A DNA stretch of 64,000 nucleotides from positions 1 to 64,000 of the forward strand of contig JAGQPF010000342.1 of assembly GCA_020426845.1 (NCBI GenBank), given 5' to 3'. The translations under genes were made by a program, and so were the position numbers. This document shows, one piece after another, positions 26,710 to 35,417 of this stretch. How positions within the stretch are numbered: the stretch's first letter is position 1; each line of letters opens with the position of its first letter. The stretch is from Planctomycetales bacterium (GTDB taxonomy: Bacteria; Planctomycetota; Planctomycetia; Pirellulales; Pirellulaceae). Under the pieces are notes generated by a model. That model was not told the origin of the DNA. It searched no databases and was given only the letters and a program-made list of their open reading frames with translations.

Positions 26710-27099
26710 TCATCGCTGGTGTCCGCGCAGTTCGCGAATGACAAACCGGTTGCCCGAGGGAAAGTCGCTCTCGTTCAGTTCTTGGCGAGGAACCCACCGC
26801 CAGGGTGGCGGAACCGGCGGGGGCTGTTTGCCGTGGGCAGGCACTTCCGCAGTATAGAAATGCAGCCGCAGGGCGCCGCTGCCATAATGTTCGACTTGCA
26901 CCGAGTGCACTTGGGAGACAACGATTTCCAGCCCGGTTTCTTCGAGGCACTCGCGTTGGGCGGCTCGTGCAGGGTCCTCACCGGGCTCGACCTTTCCGCC
27001 CGGAAACTCGCACTTTCCCGCCTGTGTGGCATGGTCTGGACGCCTACCGACGAGGTAAAGTTCGCCCCAATGGACGATGGCAATGGCAATTTCCTTCAT
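26710..27099 (-). CDS. Nudix hydrolase, MutT-like
   Basis: The 129-residue protein has a complete Nudix box, G-x5-E-x7-RE-x2-EE-x-G, in GKVEPGEDPARAAQRECLEE followed by TGL. The N-terminus (MKEIAIAIVHWGELYLVGRR) and WVPRQEL toward the end match 8-oxo-dGTP pyrophosphatase relatives. It would hydrolyse a nucleoside diphosphate linked to another moiety; the substrate cannot be told from sequence. First gene of the minus-strand group. Confidence 0.85.
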   Translation of the reverse strand: MKEIAIAIVHWGELYLVGRRPDHATQAGKCEFPGGKVEPGEDPARAAQRECLEETGLEIVVSQVHSVQVEHYGSGALRLHFYTAEVPAHGKQPPPVPPPWRWVPRQELNESDFPSGNRFVIRELRGHQR

Positions 27100-27337
27100 T
27101 CCCCCAAATTAAAGTGTGTTTCGCCGAGTGAGAAGAGGGAAACTCGTTGTGCCCATACTGTGAGGCATTCCCAGCTTGCCTCGCATCGGCAAAGGGTTGA
27201 ACTACGGTTTGCCGGGGTTTGCCGCTTTGCCGCGACTTCCGTCTTCCCTCGTTTTCCGTTGTCCGGCAAAATGAGCAAGCTCAGGTCTGCCGGGACTCCC
27301 CTGCCCCGCGCTGAGGCCGTTCAAAACCTTGTCGTGT

Positions 27338-27402
27338 TGCAGGCTGTCGGCCTGCAAACTGCGGTCTGAACACGTTCATCACAGGCTGGCCGCCTGTGCC
27401 AC
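27338..27402. repeat. Palindromic repeat of the caggctggcagcctg family
   Basis: Arms gttgcaggctgtcggcctgc and caggctggccgcctgtgcca flank a short spacer. It ends only ~17 bases before the acyltransferase start and produces a false 30-residue N-terminal extension of that gene. Nothing else is visible in the 27100-27418 gap between divergent genes. Confidence 0.65.
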
Positions 27403-27418
27403 GGCAAATGGAGTTGCC

Positions 27419-28363
27419 ATGAAGTCCCTGTTGCGTCCGATTCTCGATTTTGCCGTCTACTTTGTCGCGCGGTCGGCGATCTGCGTCATTCAGGCAGTTT
27501 CGATGGAGACCTGTGTCGCCTGTTCGCGAGTGCTCGCTTACACCCTCAACGACGTGCTCGGCGTGCGTCGCCGAGTGGTCGATGAGAATCTCCGGCACAC
27601 CTTCCCGCACCTGAGCGAGTCCGAGCGGCGCCTGATTTCGCGTCGCATGTGGAGTCACCTGCTGCTGTTGATCTGCGAGGTCGCCCAGGTGCCTCGCAAG
27701 ATTCATCGCACCAACTGGCGACAATATGTCCGCATCGATCAGAAGCGTGAGCTGACGCGATATTTGCTTGAGCCGCGGCCGACGATTGTCGTGTCCGGGC
27801 ATTTCGGCAATTTCGAGGTCGCCGGGTATGTCTGCGGGCTGCTTGGATTTCCCTCCTACACGATCGCCCGGACGCTCGACAATCCCCATCTAAACAACTT
27901 CATCAATCGCTTTCGCGGGGCCAACGGGCAGTACATCCTGCCCAAAAACGGCAGCGGCAAAGTGGTGGAGGCGGTGCTGGCCGATGGCGGCATCATTAGC
28001 CTGCTGGGGGATCAGCACGCCGGCAAGCGAGGCTGTTGGGTGGAGTTTCTCGGGCGCCCCGCATCTTGCCACAAGGCGCTGGCACTCTTTACATTGACCA
28101 GCAAGGCGCCCATGGTTGTGTCCTATGCCCGGCGGCTGGATCGCCCCATGCACTTCCAGTTGGGGCTGGTTGGCGCCGCCGATCCCGCGCGGCCCGACGA
28201 GCACCAAGAGAGCGTCACGACGCTGACGCAATGGTACAACCACCAATTGGAGAAGTTGATTCTTGAGACCCCCGACCAATATTGGTGGCTGCACCGGCGG
28301 TGGAAGGACCGCCCCGAGCGAGGCAAGCGGGCCAGCAAGGCCACGGCCAGCCGGGCCGCCTAA
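27419..28363 (+). CDS. Lipid A biosynthesis acyltransferase family protein (LpxL/HtrB-like)
   Basis: The 314-residue protein has the family's HX4E motif (H128 and E133 in SGHFGNFEVAG), preceded by a membrane-associated N-terminal helix (~5-30), and a C-terminal QYWWLHRRWKDRP, the typical end of this family. It transfers a secondary acyl chain to lipid A or a comparable envelope lipid at the inner membrane. ATG 27419 is chosen because GGAG lies 5 bases upstream; the frame upstream is repeat sequence. Confidence 0.85.
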   Translation: MKSLLRPILDFAVYFVARSAICVIQAVSMETCVACSRVLAYTLNDVLGVRRRVVDENLRHTFPHLSESERRLISRRMWSHLLLLICEVAQVPRKIHRTNWRQYVRIDQKRELTRYLLEPRPTIVVSGHFGNFEVAGYVCGLLGFPSYTIARTLDNPHLNNFINRFRGANGQYILPKNGSGKVVEAVLADGGIISLLGDQHAGKRGCWVEFLGRPASCHKALALFTLTSKAPMVVSYARRLDRPMHFQLGLVGAADPARPDEHQESVTTLTQWYNHQLEKLILETPDQYWWLHRRWKDRPERGKRASKATASRAA

Positions 28364-28462
28364 GAGCCTGTTCTGCCGGCTCAACCTGATCAGCCTGATC
28401 CGCGTGTTGAAACGATCCCCTCGTCCGCTGACAGTCCGTCGCCAACCGGCGAGGGCCGCGCA

Positions 28463-28804
28463 ATGACATGGCACGCCGTGGTGTCCTGGGACGATTGCCC
28501 TGAAGGAGCGACCGAGCACGTCGTGGCCGGCGAGATCGTTGCGCTCGTGCGAGTTGGCGACGAGGTGTGGGCCTTGGACGGCATCTGCGCCCACCAAGGC
28601 GGGCCGCTGGGGCAGGGCAAATTGGACCGGGACCCTCAGCAGACCGGCGGCGCCTGCTACCTGACATGTCCCTGGCACGGCTGGCAATACGATGTGGCCA
28701 CCGGCAAACATCGCACGAGTCCGATTTGCCAGGCCGTGTACGAGGTGAAAGTGGAGGCGGGGCAGGTGATGGTGCTCATCGAGGGAGGGGCCCCGGAAGC
28801 CTGA
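28463..28804 (+). CDS. Rieske [2Fe-2S] ferredoxin-type protein
   Basis: The 113-residue protein has the Rieske pair C42-x-H44 (CAHQGG) and C69-x2-H72 (CPWHGW). It has no signal peptide, so it is like the soluble Rieske electron carriers of dioxygenases or nitrite reductase small subunits. No partner oxygenase is adjacent. The next gene follows after 13 bases. Confidence 0.9.
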   Translation: MTWHAVVSWDDCPEGATEHVVAGEIVALVRVGDEVWALDGICAHQGGPLGQGKLDRDPQQTGGACYLTCPWHGWQYDVATGKHRTSPICQAVYEVKVEAGQVMVLIEGGAPEA

Positions 28805-28817
28805 GCCGGGAGCTGGC

Positions 28818-29816
28818 ATGATTGTCTTTCGCCCTTTTCGCAACACCGACCCGCCCGGACTCGTGGAGATCTGGCGCAATCAGCCGCCCCTGCGGCGCCG
28901 CGCTCAGGGCATCAACACGCAATCGCTCGAGCGATACGTGTTTAGCAAGCCGTACTTCGATCGCGAGGGACTGGTGGTCGCGGAAGAGGATCACCGTCTG
29001 TTGGGCTTTGGACACGCAGGCTTCACCGCGTCTCGCGACGGCGCGACGCTTTCCCACCACACGGGCGTCGTCGGCGCGCTGTTGCTGGCGCCAGACGTCA
29101 CCGAAGATCGACGCGCGGAGTTGCACGCCGAATTGCTGCGACGGGTCGAATCCTATCTCGTCGAACGCGGCGCCAAAGAGATCCTGGCGATGGGAGTGGC
29201 GGTTGCCTGTCCGTTCTACCTCGGACTCTACGGAGGCGGCGCCTTGCCCGGAGTGCTTGACAAGGATCCGGCGTTGCCGATGTTCGAAGCGGCGGGCTAC
29301 CAACGCACCGGGGGCACCAGCATTCTGCAGCGGTCCCTCGTCGGTTTTCGCCCGGTGATCGATCGCGTGCTGATGCAGATTCGTCGCTCGTACCACATCG
29401 AGGCGTCGCTGGACCCGCCCGCCTCCAACTGGTGGGAAGCCTGCACGACCGCCTTCATGGACCAAACCGAATTTCGGCTCGAGTCGCGGGACGATCGTTC
29501 CTTTGGCGGCCGTGTTGTGCTCGGCGAAATGGAGGCCATGTCGCACTCCTGGGGTGTGCGAGCCGGCGCCATTCAACACATCGAGCCCGCGGGCCAAGAC
29601 GATGACCCGCAACTGCTGCTGTTTCTGCTGGGCGAGGCAATGCGACAAATGCAGGGGCAAGGAGTCTCGATGGTCGAGGCGCAGCTAGCCACTCTGGATC
29701 CGTGCGCTCCTGAGCCCGGCGTCAATACGTTGCTGGCGAACCTTTTCTCGCGGCTCGGATTTCAACCGGTGGAGCGCGGCATTACGCTGTGCAAGACCGT
29801 CGCGACGGGAACGTAA
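28818..29816 (+). CDS. GNAT-like acetyltransferase family protein
   Basis: The 332-residue protein reads as two related GNAT-like halves. The first opens with IVFRPFRNTDPPGLVEIW and includes GLVVAEEDHRLLGFGHAGF; the second (~200-330) ends in LFSRLGFQPVERGITLCK. The acetyl-CoA loop is not classical in either half. GGGAG-like Shine-Dalgarno sequence lies at 28808-28812. Substrate unknown. Confidence 0.6.
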   Translation: MIVFRPFRNTDPPGLVEIWRNQPPLRRRAQGINTQSLERYVFSKPYFDREGLVVAEEDHRLLGFGHAGFTASRDGATLSHHTGVVGALLLAPDVTEDRRAELHAELLRRVESYLVERGAKEILAMGVAVACPFYLGLYGGGALPGVLDKDPALPMFEAAGYQRTGGTSILQRSLVGFRPVIDRVLMQIRRSYHIEASLDPPASNWWEACTTAFMDQTEFRLESRDDRSFGGRVVLGEMEAMSHSWGVRAGAIQHIEPAGQDDDPQLLLFLLGEAMRQMQGQGVSMVEAQLATLDPCAPEPGVNTLLANLFSRLGFQPVERGITLCKTVATGT

Positions 29817-29820
29817 TCTG

Positions 29821-29993
29821 TCGTGGTGCAGGCTGCCAGCCTGCAACCTGCGGCTCCAACCACAACAACATTCACAGGCTGGCAGCCTGTGCCACGGGCG
29901 TAGTCTGTTGCCATGTCGTGGTGCAGGCTGCCAGCCTGCAACCTGCGGTCCCAACCACAACAACATTCACAGGTTGGCGGCCTGTGCCACGGA
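29821..29993. repeat. Two direct copies (95-bp period) of a ~75-bp hairpin repeat
   Basis: Each unit starts gtggtgcaggctgccagcctg and ends caggctggcagcctgtgcca(c), which are inverted copies of each other, with about 30 bases between (caacctgcgg...acattca). The units begin at 29821 and 29916. Same family as 27338-27402. The next gene starts 12 bases later and gains a false N-terminal extension from it. Confidence 0.8.
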
Positions 29994-30005
29994 CGTTTTC
30001 GCCCC

Positions 30006-30404
30006 ATGCCCAGGTACGTAATTCTGAAACACCGGCTGCCGCCGACGTCAGAGCGGGCGGGTGTCCATTACGATCTGATGTTTGAGCTGGATGGCGAGCT
30101 GCTGACGTTCGCATTGCCCGCAGAGCCGATCGCTCCGGGATGCCAGCGAGTCGAGCCATTGCCGAATCACCGCTTGGCCTACCTCGACTACGAAGGCCCC
30201 ATCTCCGGAGGCCGCGGCCACGTGACGCGTTGGGACTGCGGCACCTATGACGGAGGCTGGCAGGGCGAGGCACGCTGGCATTGCCACTGCCAAGGCGACC
30301 GCGGCGACTTCCAAGCGACGGTGCAACGTCGAGCCGACCACACATGGCAACTGGATCTTGAGGCAACGACCTCCGAGGACGGTGGCCGTGGTGCGGGCCG
30401 CTAG
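30006..30404 (+). CDS. Stand-alone LigD-type 3'-phosphoesterase domain protein
   Basis: The 132-residue protein is built like the N-terminal 3'-phosphoesterase domain of bacterial LigD: RYVILKHRLPP at the start, HYDLMFEL, then YLDYEGPISGGRG and RWDCGTY. In LigD this domain trims 3' ends during non-homologous end joining. Here it stands alone with no polymerase, ligase or Ku in the window; a different role is possible. ATG 30006 is chosen because the upstream frame is repeat sequence. Confidence 0.7.
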   Translation: MPRYVILKHRLPPTSERAGVHYDLMFELDGELLTFALPAEPIAPGCQRVEPLPNHRLAYLDYEGPISGGRGHVTRWDCGTYDGGWQGEARWHCHCQGDRGDFQATVQRRADHTWQLDLEATTSEDGGRGAGR

Positions 30405-30480
30405 CCTGCCATTTTGTGGCCAACACCAAAACAATCACAGGCCGTTAGAAACGAGCAAGCTCCTGGATGTCGCCGTCGTG

Positions 30481-31314
30481 TCAGGGTTGAAGCGAACGCA
30501 GATGCTTCAGCAGCGACACCTCGGCGTTGGGCTCGTGTTCCAGCAGCAGTTGGGACAATTCCTCCTGCTTGCCATCCATTCGCAATCTCGCGATGTAGTC
30601 GCGCAGCAACTTTCGGCGTTCGGGCGTCGTCTCCAACAGAAAGTGGACCCAGGCCCAGGACTCGGCATAATGCAGCTGCCCCATCGCGCTGGGGAGCTCC
30701 ACCTTTTCGAGCTCTGCCAAGTCCGGCCGCCAGTCATCTTCGACTCGCCGGTGCTGCAACAGCCGGCGATGCGACAGGTTGAAGCCGTGAGCGTCGCGGC
30801 CGACTTCAAAGTATTCGGCCAGCCCCTCGTCGAGCCAGAGTGGCAGGTCATCGACCACGGCGTGCAGATAGCCGTGAGTCACTTCGTGCCGGAGATCGAC
30901 CATTACGAATTCGCTCCAATGGGCGAACACGTTCAGCTCGTCGTTGCGGTGCACAAAGCAGGCGCGCCGTTCCGGCGCCTCGGGCAGACGCGTGTCAATG
31001 TACTTGCGGTACTGCGCGGCGGTTTCGAACAGATAGACATCGATTGGCGACTCCGACTTTGGCAGATCCAACTGCTTGACGACATCGTCTTGGAGTCGCA
31101 CCAGCTCGTCCATCAGTCGATGGTGAGCGGAGATCTCGAAGTTGCTATGGACAACCAACCGCTCGCGTCGCACTTCGGATTTTTGCGGCAAGTCCGCCGT
31201 GCCGCGAAACGGCGCGCCGACGCAGCCACCTGTGAGCAGGCAGGCGCAGATCCAGACTGTCCACCAACGCCCCACCGGCGATTCCCGTGATTTTAATCCA
31301 GGCGACTCCCCCAT
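30481..31314 (-). CDS. Lipoprotein with a gluzincin metallopeptidase motif (HEVTH)
   Basis: The 277-residue protein has a hydrophobic N-terminus and lipobox LTGGC with Cys31. A zinc motif H143-E-V-T-H147 and the downstream WLDEGLAEYFE, which could supply the third ligand, identify a gluzincin-type peptidase of the kind common in planctomycetes (DUF1570-like). It would sit on the periplasmic side of a membrane. ATG 31314 puts the signal sequence at a normal distance. Confidence 0.75.
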   Translation of the reverse strand: MGESPGLKSRESPVGRWWTVWICACLLTGGCVGAPFRGTADLPQKSEVRRERLVVHSNFEISAHHRLMDELVRLQDDVVKQLDLPKSESPIDVYLFETAAQYRKYIDTRLPEAPERRACFVHRNDELNVFAHWSEFVMVDLRHEVTHGYLHAVVDDLPLWLDEGLAEYFEVGRDAHGFNLSHRRLLQHRRVEDDWRPDLAELEKVELPSAMGQLHYAESWAWVHFLLETTPERRKLLRDYIARLRMDGKQEELSQLLLEHEPNAEVSLLKHLRSLQP

Positions 31315-31489
31315 CGAGGGCGGGATTGTAGGCGTGGTCTCGCCAGGGGACAACCGCAGTTCGTGGCGAGAATGCCGCGGAAACGCGTGTTGCAAAACAA
31401 ATCGCCGCGCGTGGCGGCCACGCGCGGCGAGTGGTGTCGACTGGGTTCAACTAGCGAGGCTTCAGTGGAGTCTCGGCTTGTTCGCAGCT

Positions 31490-31564
31490 CCGATCCCTCG
31501 CTTACACTTCGGGTTCCCTTCCCTCGCTGACGCGAGGGACATCGAACGGTCGCTGACGCGAGGG
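31490..31564. repeat. Hairpins and a diverged copy of the 57-bp repeat
   Basis: CCCTCGC-TGAC-GCGAGGG (31521-31538) is a perfect 7-bp stem, and the sequence before it (ccctcgcttacacttcgggt) is a reverse copy of the 57-bp unit at 61830-61960. It lies just after the stop of the coiled-coil gene and could act as a transcription end. Confidence 0.55.
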
Positions 31565-31568
31565 CACG

Positions 31569-34500
31569 CTAAGCCGCTTTCAGTTGGCGAGCGTGGTTGG
31601 CGAAATGAATCCACTGCGTCACCTCGTCCAGATCCGGAGCGCGGCCGCCCCGCACGATTCGCTGCCCTGCCTTCGTGTCGATGAACGGAGCAACGATGGC
31701 CCACAGGTCTCGAGGGTCGTAGTTGGCCAATTGCTCGGGCTCGGTGACACCGCAGGCGACGAGGATCTGCGAGTCGTGTCCTCGCAACTCGGGCACGCGG
31801 CAGACCAAGGCCGATTGCAGTTGCCACTCGAGCACGTTGTTCGCGTTAATCCGCGGATGGTTCAGTTGCTCGGCCACCTCGGACGGCGTGGACTCGAGCA
31901 AGTGACCGACGGTGTGGATGCCGATCTCGTACAGCAGTTCGGCCGTCTTGGGGCCGATGGTGGGCGCCGCCTCGACATCGGAGTTCATGTCCAAATAGAA
32001 GGTCAACACCTGTCCGCCGCTGGTCGGCGCCGGATGGTCGTGAGATGCCGTCTCCCGCGGCAACAATCGGGCGGAGCGTCCAGCAGACGTCTGCGACGGC
32101 GATGGAGTCGTGCGAGTCCGGCTGCGTCGCGAGCGAGAGCTGCGCGAATTGGAGCGACGGGTCGAGCGTGACTGACGCTGGCGACGCTGCTGGCGATCGC
32201 GGTCATACTCGTATTCGTAATCGCGATCCTCGCCGCCTCCTTCCTCTCGGTTGTACGCCTGCGAGGTGTAGGATCGCTCGTGTGCATACCGGTCACGATC
32301 GTACTCGCGGTCATACTCGTATTCTCGGCCGGCCCGCTCCGCGGTGAATTCGCGGCTGGTGTCCGCCAGCTTGCGAGTCCGGCTGCGGCTGGAACGATCG
32401 GAGCCGCGCGAACCCGTCTTGTTCGCGGTGCTGACGCGGCGAGCGTAGCGGCCCGTGCGGTTGTCACCCTTCGACGAGCCGCTAACTCGAGCCGACTCGA
32501 TCCAACGTTGGATGCGAGAAATCTCGAACGGAGTCCCGCTTCGCACCAGATGGCGCCCGGCGGGAGTCTCGAGGAATTCACGGACCCGGCGCATCAGGCG
32601 GACCGGATCGGTCTCTTGGAGTTGGAGGGGATCGGTGATTCCGCACGCCACGAGGATCTTGGCGTCAAACGGACGCAGCCGAGCAATGCCGCACATCATC
32701 TGGCACTGAGCCTGCCAGTTGCGAATCTCGCTCACCGAGCTGTCGCCTCGCAGTTGCTGCGTCATCTCCTGAGCATCGCCGCGGATGAAGTCCGCCACGG
32801 TCCAGTAGCCGTACTGCTCGAGCCGCTCGGCGACATCGCGACCGAAGTAGGGAATGCGAGTGACGGAGTCGGCGTAGTCGAGATGATGGCGATGGCTATG
32901 TGCCTCGGCCTGAACAGCGGGGCGGTGACTGTCTTCAAAGATGCGCGACGTCTGATCGACGGTGCGTCGCAGCGTGGGGCGGCCGGTGTACGGGTGCGGC
33001 ACGGCTGTGTCCCAAACGTCCGTTTGAATCGGCGCCGTGGAGGAGACCACGCGGTGCGGAGTGACCCAGCGAGCGTCGGCCGCTGTCGAGGCGCGCCGAG
33101 CCGGCTCGTGTTGGTCGTGATAGTAGACGGGGTAGGGACGCCGCGTGGCGTCTCGGAACTCAACCTCGCGACCTTGCGGCGCGGCCCAATCGGCATGGCG
33201 AATGTCAATTTGCATTCGTTGCAAGCGATTGGCCACTTCGTTGTCGTAAACGATCGCGACGACTTGCAGGCCATCGCGACAACTATCGCGCAGCACTTCC
33301 AGGATGGAGGCGGTGGCGGTCTCCGGGGTCTCCTCGAAAATGCGGTCGAGCACCACGGGGAACTGCTTGTCGGCCACTGCGAGCAGCAGGCTGAGCGCCA
33401 CGAGCCGTTGCACGTCCAACGGCAAATCGTAGCTCGCATGCGGCTTGCCTTCATAGTCAACCACAAACAGCGTCGAGGCCGGCGCGTCGTACCGCAAGGT
33501 GACGAGCTCTCCCTCCGAGATCCGACTGAGCAATTGCGCGGCGCGATGCAAGGCAGCGTAGTCGCGGATCGGCTCCGGAGCCTTGACCGTTGCCAGTTCG
33601 CTGCGCACGTCCGCCAACTCACGCTCCGTCGCCGCGATGCGGGATGTGAGCTCTGCCGGAGGCCAAGCCACATCCACCACCGGCTCGGCGCGCCGCAGCG
33701 TCCGCATCTCGCCTTCGATCGTTCGCAGTTCGTCCAGCAGCTGTTCTCGCTGTCGTTCCCAGCTGCCCCAGTCGGCGGATGGTGCGTCCCAATAGAGTCG
33801 CTGTTCATTGCGTGCAACGATGTCCCGCTGTTCCAGCAGGCGTCGCAGTTGTTGACGCAGCGTGTTTCGGCAACGCCGCAACTGCTTGGCCTCGATACGC
33901 AGCGTTTCGAGGGTCAACGATTGCTCCTGGCGATTGATGGAGTCCACCAGGTCGGAGACAGTGCGTCGCAGCTCGCTGCTCTCGATATCCCAACGATCGG
34001 CATCGTAGGACTTCCGCATCGTCTCGCGGTCATTGTCGAGCCACGCGAGCTGCCGCTCCAACGCCACCGCGTGCTCGCGAAGCTCATCCAGCGCGTGCTC
34101 GACTCGGCTGTAGTCGCCCTGTTCATGCTGCAGCATGCGGCGATGGAGCTCTTCCTGACGAGCGTCGACGTCATCGCAAACCTGTTCGATGCGATGCACC
34201 TGAGCATCGATCGCGCGCAGTCGGCTGTCGACGTTGTAGTCGGTCTGTGGCGCCTGTCGCAGACGCTGCTCCAGCTGAGACAGGTCGTAGCGCAGCGCTT
34301 CCTGCTGGCGCGTGAGTTGGGCCAGCCGCTCGGATCGATAAGCGGGGTCCGCTCCGTAGCTGCCGCCGCGCAGGCTGCTGTGCTGATAGCTGTCACGCTC
34401 GGCGATCCAGCGAGTGAGTTGCGAATTCAGCTCACGCTCGCGTTCCAACAAGCGGCGTCGCTGCTGCTCCCATTGGTGGTCCGTGTAGCCCTCACGCCAA

Positions 34501-34922
34501 TTCGGCTGGGCCTCGAGCCGATCGATGCAGGCCTTGATGGCGACGGCCGACAATTCGTGCCCATCGCCGAAGTCCACAATCTGCTGGCCGGCGGCAGATC
34601 GAGCCATGCCGTCAAGTCGCGATTGCAGTGACTGGGATCGCCCGTCGTGCAGGCTGACTTCCAGCGGTCCGGGGCCATGCCCGACTCGCCGGCGCGAGAC
34701 ACGTCCGCTGCCGGTCTCGTCCGTCAGATCGACGCTGCCGATCAAGTGTCCGTCGGGGGTCGGCCAGCCAGCGCCGGAAAGCTCCCCGAACAAGACGGCC
34801 CGCAGCGAGTCGCTGACCGTGGCGGCGCGGTCTCCCGTCGGGCAATGCACCACATTCAGTCCCGGACCAATGGGCGCCAGAAAGACTCGAGATCCATCGA
34901 GGTGAAAGCTGGTGAGTTTCAT
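31569..34922 (-). CDS. SMC/RecN-like coiled-coil protein with degenerate P-loop and two DUF4332 domains
   Basis: The 1117-residue protein begins KLTSFHLDGSRVFLAPIG, like the ATPase head of YhaN/RecF-type proteins, but the expected Walker A reads NVVHCPTGDRAATVSD with no GKS/T. Coiled coil runs from ~130 to 460. A second head half has FPVVLDRIFEETP at the Walker B place (~540). Two DUF4332 helix-hairpin-helix domains follow (~690-830 and ~965-1115), separated by an Arg/Ser/Asp/Tyr-rich linker (EYDREYDRDRYAHERSY and similar). ATG 34922 is chosen because the sequence before it shows no coding character. It may be a DNA-binding or structural protein; ATP use is doubtful. Confidence 0.7.
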   Translation of the reverse strand: MKLTSFHLDGSRVFLAPIGPGLNVVHCPTGDRAATVSDSLRAVLFGELSGAGWPTPDGHLIGSVDLTDETGSGRVSRRRVGHGPGPLEVSLHDGRSQSLQSRLDGMARSAAGQQIVDFGDGHELSAVAIKACIDRLEAQPNWREGYTDHQWEQQRRRLLERERELNSQLTRWIAERDSYQHSSLRGGSYGADPAYRSERLAQLTRQQEALRYDLSQLEQRLRQAPQTDYNVDSRLRAIDAQVHRIEQVCDDVDARQEELHRRMLQHEQGDYSRVEHALDELREHAVALERQLAWLDNDRETMRKSYDADRWDIESSELRRTVSDLVDSINRQEQSLTLETLRIEAKQLRRCRNTLRQQLRRLLEQRDIVARNEQRLYWDAPSADWGSWERQREQLLDELRTIEGEMRTLRRAEPVVDVAWPPAELTSRIAATERELADVRSELATVKAPEPIRDYAALHRAAQLLSRISEGELVTLRYDAPASTLFVVDYEGKPHASYDLPLDVQRLVALSLLLAVADKQFPVVLDRIFEETPETATASILEVLRDSCRDGLQVVAIVYDNEVANRLQRMQIDIRHADWAAPQGREVEFRDATRRPYPVYYHDQHEPARRASTAADARWVTPHRVVSSTAPIQTDVWDTAVPHPYTGRPTLRRTVDQTSRIFEDSHRPAVQAEAHSHRHHLDYADSVTRIPYFGRDVAERLEQYGYWTVADFIRGDAQEMTQQLRGDSSVSEIRNWQAQCQMMCGIARLRPFDAKILVACGITDPLQLQETDPVRLMRRVREFLETPAGRHLVRSGTPFEISRIQRWIESARVSGSSKGDNRTGRYARRVSTANKTGSRGSDRSSRSRTRKLADTSREFTAERAGREYEYDREYDRDRYAHERSYTSQAYNREEGGGEDRDYEYEYDRDRQQRRQRQSRSTRRSNSRSSRSRRSRTRTTPSPSQTSAGRSARLLPRETASHDHPAPTSGGQVLTFYLDMNSDVEAAPTIGPKTAELLYEIGIHTVGHLLESTPSEVAEQLNHPRINANNVLEWQLQSALVCRVPELRGHDSQILVACGVTEPEQLANYDPRDLWAIVAPFIDTKAGQRIVRGGRAPDLDEVTQWIHFANHARQLKAA

Positions 34923-35038
34923 TACAAAACATCCTTGTTCTGTTCCCTGCCTGCGGGCGGCGGGGTTTGGGCCTACCCTCGCGGCGCCGCAATCGGCCCC
35001 GGGAGGGTCTTGGAGCGTCTTCAGCCAGCGGCCATGGG

Positions 35039-35266
35039 TCAACTACCGTATGTGCCTACGGTCGTCGGGAATCGACACGGTAACGCCCGCCAATGCGGTG
35101 TTGATACGGTGCCGTTCACCCTGGATCGGGCTGCCGAGAAGACGATGCATCCGGTTCCTGCCGGTTGCGGATCTTCAATGTATGCCAGGTCAAGACACGT
35201 CTCCAATAGCAATTTTCGCTGTTCCTCGAGTGCCTGAAGGTCCGGAGTGAAAGAAAAAATCGGCAA
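35039..35266 (-). other. Doubtful 75-residue ORF upstream of the coiled-coil gene
   Basis: A TTG-initiated frame has a plausible start (PIFSFTPDLQALEEQRKLLL) but a poor second half. No good ribosome-binding site was seen. Apart from this, 34923-35417 holds nothing I can support. Confidence 0.2.
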
Positions 35267-35417
35267 TGAGACGGCTCGAAGTCGGGTTTGGTCCCGCCAT
35301 TTCGGGGCGCCAGGGTGGCCAACCCCGGGCTGCGGCGCCTAGAATTCGCTTTGAAGCCCCTGGCATCAGGTGTTTTCAACTCGCCTCCACCTTCCTGCAG
35401 TCCATCCTGCTTTCGCG

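Noticed and set aside
32280-34631. Long plus-strand open frame opposite the coiled-coil gene
   Set aside because: It is the antisense shadow of the SMC-like gene; the minus-strand protein has domains, coiled coil and normal composition, while this frame has none.
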